Source of the DNA: Bradysia coprophila
Lineage: Eukaryota; Arthropoda; Insecta; Diptera; Sciaridae
Length of the DNA: 64,000 nt
Direction: 5' to 3'
NCBI RefSeq assembly: GCF_014529535.1
Contig: NW_023503305.1
Coordinates: 778,069 to 842,068, forward strand
Shown: one piece after another, positions 61,407 to 64,000 of the stretch
Position numbering within the stretch: the first letter of the stretch is position 1
How the letters are laid out: every line of letters starts with the position of its first letter
The notes under the pieces: generated by a model
The model's database searches: none
The model's input: the letters and a program-made list of their open reading frames with translations, nothing else
Told to the model about the DNA's origin: nothing
Translations under genes and position numbers: made by a program

Positions 61407-61891
61407 AATTCGGGACGGGCCATAGGCATGTTCACTGAAACATGTCGTCAGTCTATGATAAAATTTCCAAATAATTGATACAATATCAATCGAATGTTTC
61501 ATCGATAAAATCGATGAATATCAGGGCCAAATATTTGACAAAGTTTCACAAATGTTTAACAAATGTTTCACAAAAATTGCGCAAACATTTGTGAAACATT
61601 CGGTCAATATTTGCGAAACTTTGTCAAATATTAGACGATTAGGCTCTGATGAATATCGAATGATAATTCGATTCTCAGTCGACATTTATCCAAACAATCG
61701 ATACATAATCAATTGACTGTTTTATCGATTATCGATGAAAGATTCGATTGTTTCTCAATTATTTGGAAATTGTATCATCGATTGATGATAATTTCCAGTG
61801 ATTCTTTTAAATATCGAAGGTCGATTTTGAAAAAAAAATCGACATTTTATCAATCGAATGAATTATTAAACATGCCTAGGGCCGGAATTTT
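61407..61891. mobile_element. nested foldback elements rich in ATCGAT
   Basis: The outer ends GGGCCATAGGCATGTT and AACATGCCTAGGGCC are inverted. Many AATCGAT/ATCGATT motifs fill the arms. Inside, 61517-61652 is a second hairpin with GATGAATATCAGGGCC, AATATTTGACAAAGTTTC and their complements. It looks like one MITE inserted into another. Confidence 0.6.
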
Positions 61892-62796
61892 CTTATGTAT
61901 CGAGTACGGGTAGCCCGCTCATCTCTATGTTACTATATGGCTAATTCCATGACCTGTCCCGTGATGAACGTAATTTCGTTTCGAAATATAACTAGAAATC
62001 TGTGCGACTTTTCTTAGAGCAATCTTCATGGAACTTAACCTCATCAACTAGTGAACCGAATTAAGAAGAATCTCAGATGATCTAAGAAAGTCTTAATATA
62101 CACTTCGACTTATTTTGGTAATTCACAGGTCTAATCAGGATATCGCATGTGGAAACAAGTTGGATAATCCAACTTGGATTAACAACATTGAAAATGTATC
62201 TTCTTCATTTTCTCACACTGTATTAAAGACAAAAATAAAAACCTTTTCAAGGAACAAATTAAAATAAAAAGAAATCGAAAATTGAATAAATATTTGCACG
62301 ATGTATGCCTGCATTCACATTATAATAATTGTTGCTACCAAGTTTAATTTTATTTAGAAATTCCTGTCTGCATGTATCACCATTATAATTTACTTTCGAG
62401 TCTTGTCAGATATGGAAATGGAATTTGAAAGATTTTTTTTTCTTCATTATTCTGTTGTCTGAATCATTTTAGAACTTATCATAAATACGTGCATAAGCAT
62501 AAGAATGGATAACTGTTTTGAACAGCTTGATGCAATCTGACTGTGATGTGGATTATTTATTTATAAAAAAAAAACGTATTCCGATTAAATGCCAACGATG
62601 CATACAGCCTTGGACACAAACACAGTCCTTGTGATTCAACAAATACGGAGTAAATGAAGGAAGTTTTTATCGCAAATACTGCCAAAGAAGCAATCAGTTC
62701 TTCGAAATATGTTTTCAGGTCATTTTCAAAGGTTCAGAAAGGACAAATTCAGGACGCACAAAACTAATTCAATCACCCTTTATTGAACTCGTAAGT

Positions 62797-63058
62797 AGAG
62801 ATTGATTTATCGACTTCGGTAAATTTTCCGTAAGAAGCACTTAAAGGTCAAATCACGTAAATTTACGCACTATTGCTAATGCAATTCTCATCAGCTTAGT
62901 AACATCTTTCGATGGAGGCATTGTCGTGAGACATTATATCGCAATGGCACAAGAAATTGATGACAATTTCAATTAGCGTAAAGTAATTAGCATAAGTACT
63001 CTGACCTACAGGGGCTATTTACCGAAATTTTACTGAAATCGGTAGATGCAATCTCTAT
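62797..63058. repeat. imperfect inverted-repeat element
   Basis: TAGAGATTG at the left and CAATCTCTA at the right, with TTCGGTAAATTTTCCG and CCGAAATTTTACTGAAATCGG inside as a second inverted pair. The terminal match is short. The TTACCGAAATTT motif also occurs in the element at 4751, so the two may be related. Confidence 0.45.
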
Positions 63059-63232
63059 TCGTAGGTGGTATGTTTGTCTTGTTGTCGGTGATAGTGGTTT
63101 TCCGTTGTTCATGCCAATGAGATATTATTTAATGTTTAAACCTCCAAACACGCCAACGTCAGGTTAACCTATCCGGTTGACCCTGAACTTGACTTGTAGT
63201 CCCGAATTTGAATCTTTAATTTGTTTCCTAAG

Positions 63233-63294
63233 TTGGAATTGGTTTTTGCAAGTCAAGTCAAAGTCAAGTCAAGTAAGTTGGAATTGGTTTTTGC
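63233..63294 (+). repeat. direct repeat around a GTCAAGTCAA tract
   Basis: AAGTTGGAATTGGTTTTTGC occurs twice, separated by copies of AAGTC. Likely a slippage or micro-duplication product. Confidence 0.5.
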
Positions 63295-64000
63295 AAAGCT
63301 ACAGATGACGGCTGTAAATCGTGTCATCGTGGGACTACTATCAATTTATCTACAAAGCGATTTAGTTAGTTTTGCATTACCCGAATTTGAACTGTTCGGA
63401 ACCTTCATTTCAATAGAAATAAAATTATTTCCAGAAAATTCATCTTCGACATTTTGATAATAAAGTGGGGTAATTCAATGTGCATCGCCTTTGTCAGGAA
63501 CATCATTTAGTTGCCTAATTGTATCACGCAAATACGAAATTAAATATTTAAGTGATGATGTATGTAATATTACGCGAGGGTGTGTAGGAATGAAGGGAAA
63601 ATCCAGTAAAACGTAATTAAAATCGGATACTTGTTGAGTCAAAAAAATAAATAGAAAGACCGTTGGTGTGATTAAACAACTTTATGGTGTCTCTATACAG
63701 ATTAATGCACAGTTTAAGCATTTTATAGAAAAATTTTATGTTTGAAATTAAGTCGTGGTTTCAGTCTAAGCGTAAGTAATCATTGCTCTTAATTCATCAA
63801 AATTAAAGAGGACCTACTTTCAAGAAAACTTTTTCTAAAAAAAAAATTGGTAAATCTTAGAAGGCCGTGTTTCCCGAAGTGTTTCCAGGGAATAGGACCT
63901 TAAATTAAGTGACAAAAATCATCACGAAATTTGCTTACACATGTCAGACTCAGAATAATCTGATAAAATGGCAAATTTTCTCCAAGTATATCCACGTTAT

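Larger units (their letters stand above)
61892..64000. other. AT-rich DNA to the right edge
   Basis: No supported gene. Two small repeats are listed separately. Short frames such as 63221-63457 arise from the direct repeat there. Confidence 0.45.

Overview
The window is nuclear DNA of an insect, most likely a lower (nematoceran) fly. Three things point there. The intergenic DNA is AT-rich and mostly non-coding. The introns run from about 50 bp to several kb. The neuropeptide F precursor, the SV2-like transporter and the housekeeping proteins read as dipteran. A fungus-gnat-like (Sciaroidea) source is my inference; nothing in the window proves it. There is no prokaryotic gene organisation, rRNA or CRISPR.

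Layout. 1-25.1 kb is almost gene-free. It has a possible C-terminal coding remnant at the left edge, then AT-rich DNA with several foldback or MITE-like elements: a short TA-flanked MITE at 6.3 kb, a 0.7-kb palindrome at 21.6-22.4 kb and a two-unit hairpin array at 23.3-24.5 kb. 25.1-37.1 kb is the neuropeptide F (NPF) gene on the + strand, two coding exons separated by an 11.75-kb intron. Inside that intron, on the minus strand, is a complete 11-exon gene for a 523-aa SV2-like major facilitator transporter. 37.1-42.9 kb is a repeat-rich block with foldback MITE families, a 154-bp tandem repeat and an 867-bp TIR element. 42.9-57.8 kb is a compact housekeeping cluster: prefoldin subunit 5 (-), ATPAF1 (+), CCDC12/cwf18 (+), SAS-6 (-) and YIF1 (+). 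CCDC12 and SAS-6 converge with their stop codons 105 bp apart. The 5' end of SAS-6, with first coding exon and upstream DNA, is tandemly duplicated as two ~2.49-kb near-identical copies. 57.8-64 kb is again AT-rich, with foldback elements, a tRNA-like relic and T-rich DNA.

The genes do not form one pathway. NPF is a secreted feeding/behaviour neuropeptide. The nested transporter is a 12-helix membrane carrier. PFDN5 feeds actin and tubulin to the cytosolic chaperonin. ATPAF1 assembles mitochondrial F1-ATPase. CCDC12 belongs to the spliceosome. SAS-6 builds the centriole cartwheel. YIF1 works in ER-Golgi traffic.

The points most worth a second look are these. (1) A family of hairpin elements has constant ends (AAAACGTTGTAT ... 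ATAAATAACTATT) and often a constant ACATCTAG, but arms that differ from copy to copy. (2) SAS-6 has Leu128 where the dimer-interface Phe is expected, in what may be a fly group known for non-ninefold centrioles. (3) The SAS-6 promoter and first exon are recently duplicated. (4) A whole transporter gene is nested in the NPF intron. All gene models were spliced by eye; exon phases were checked and close in frame.
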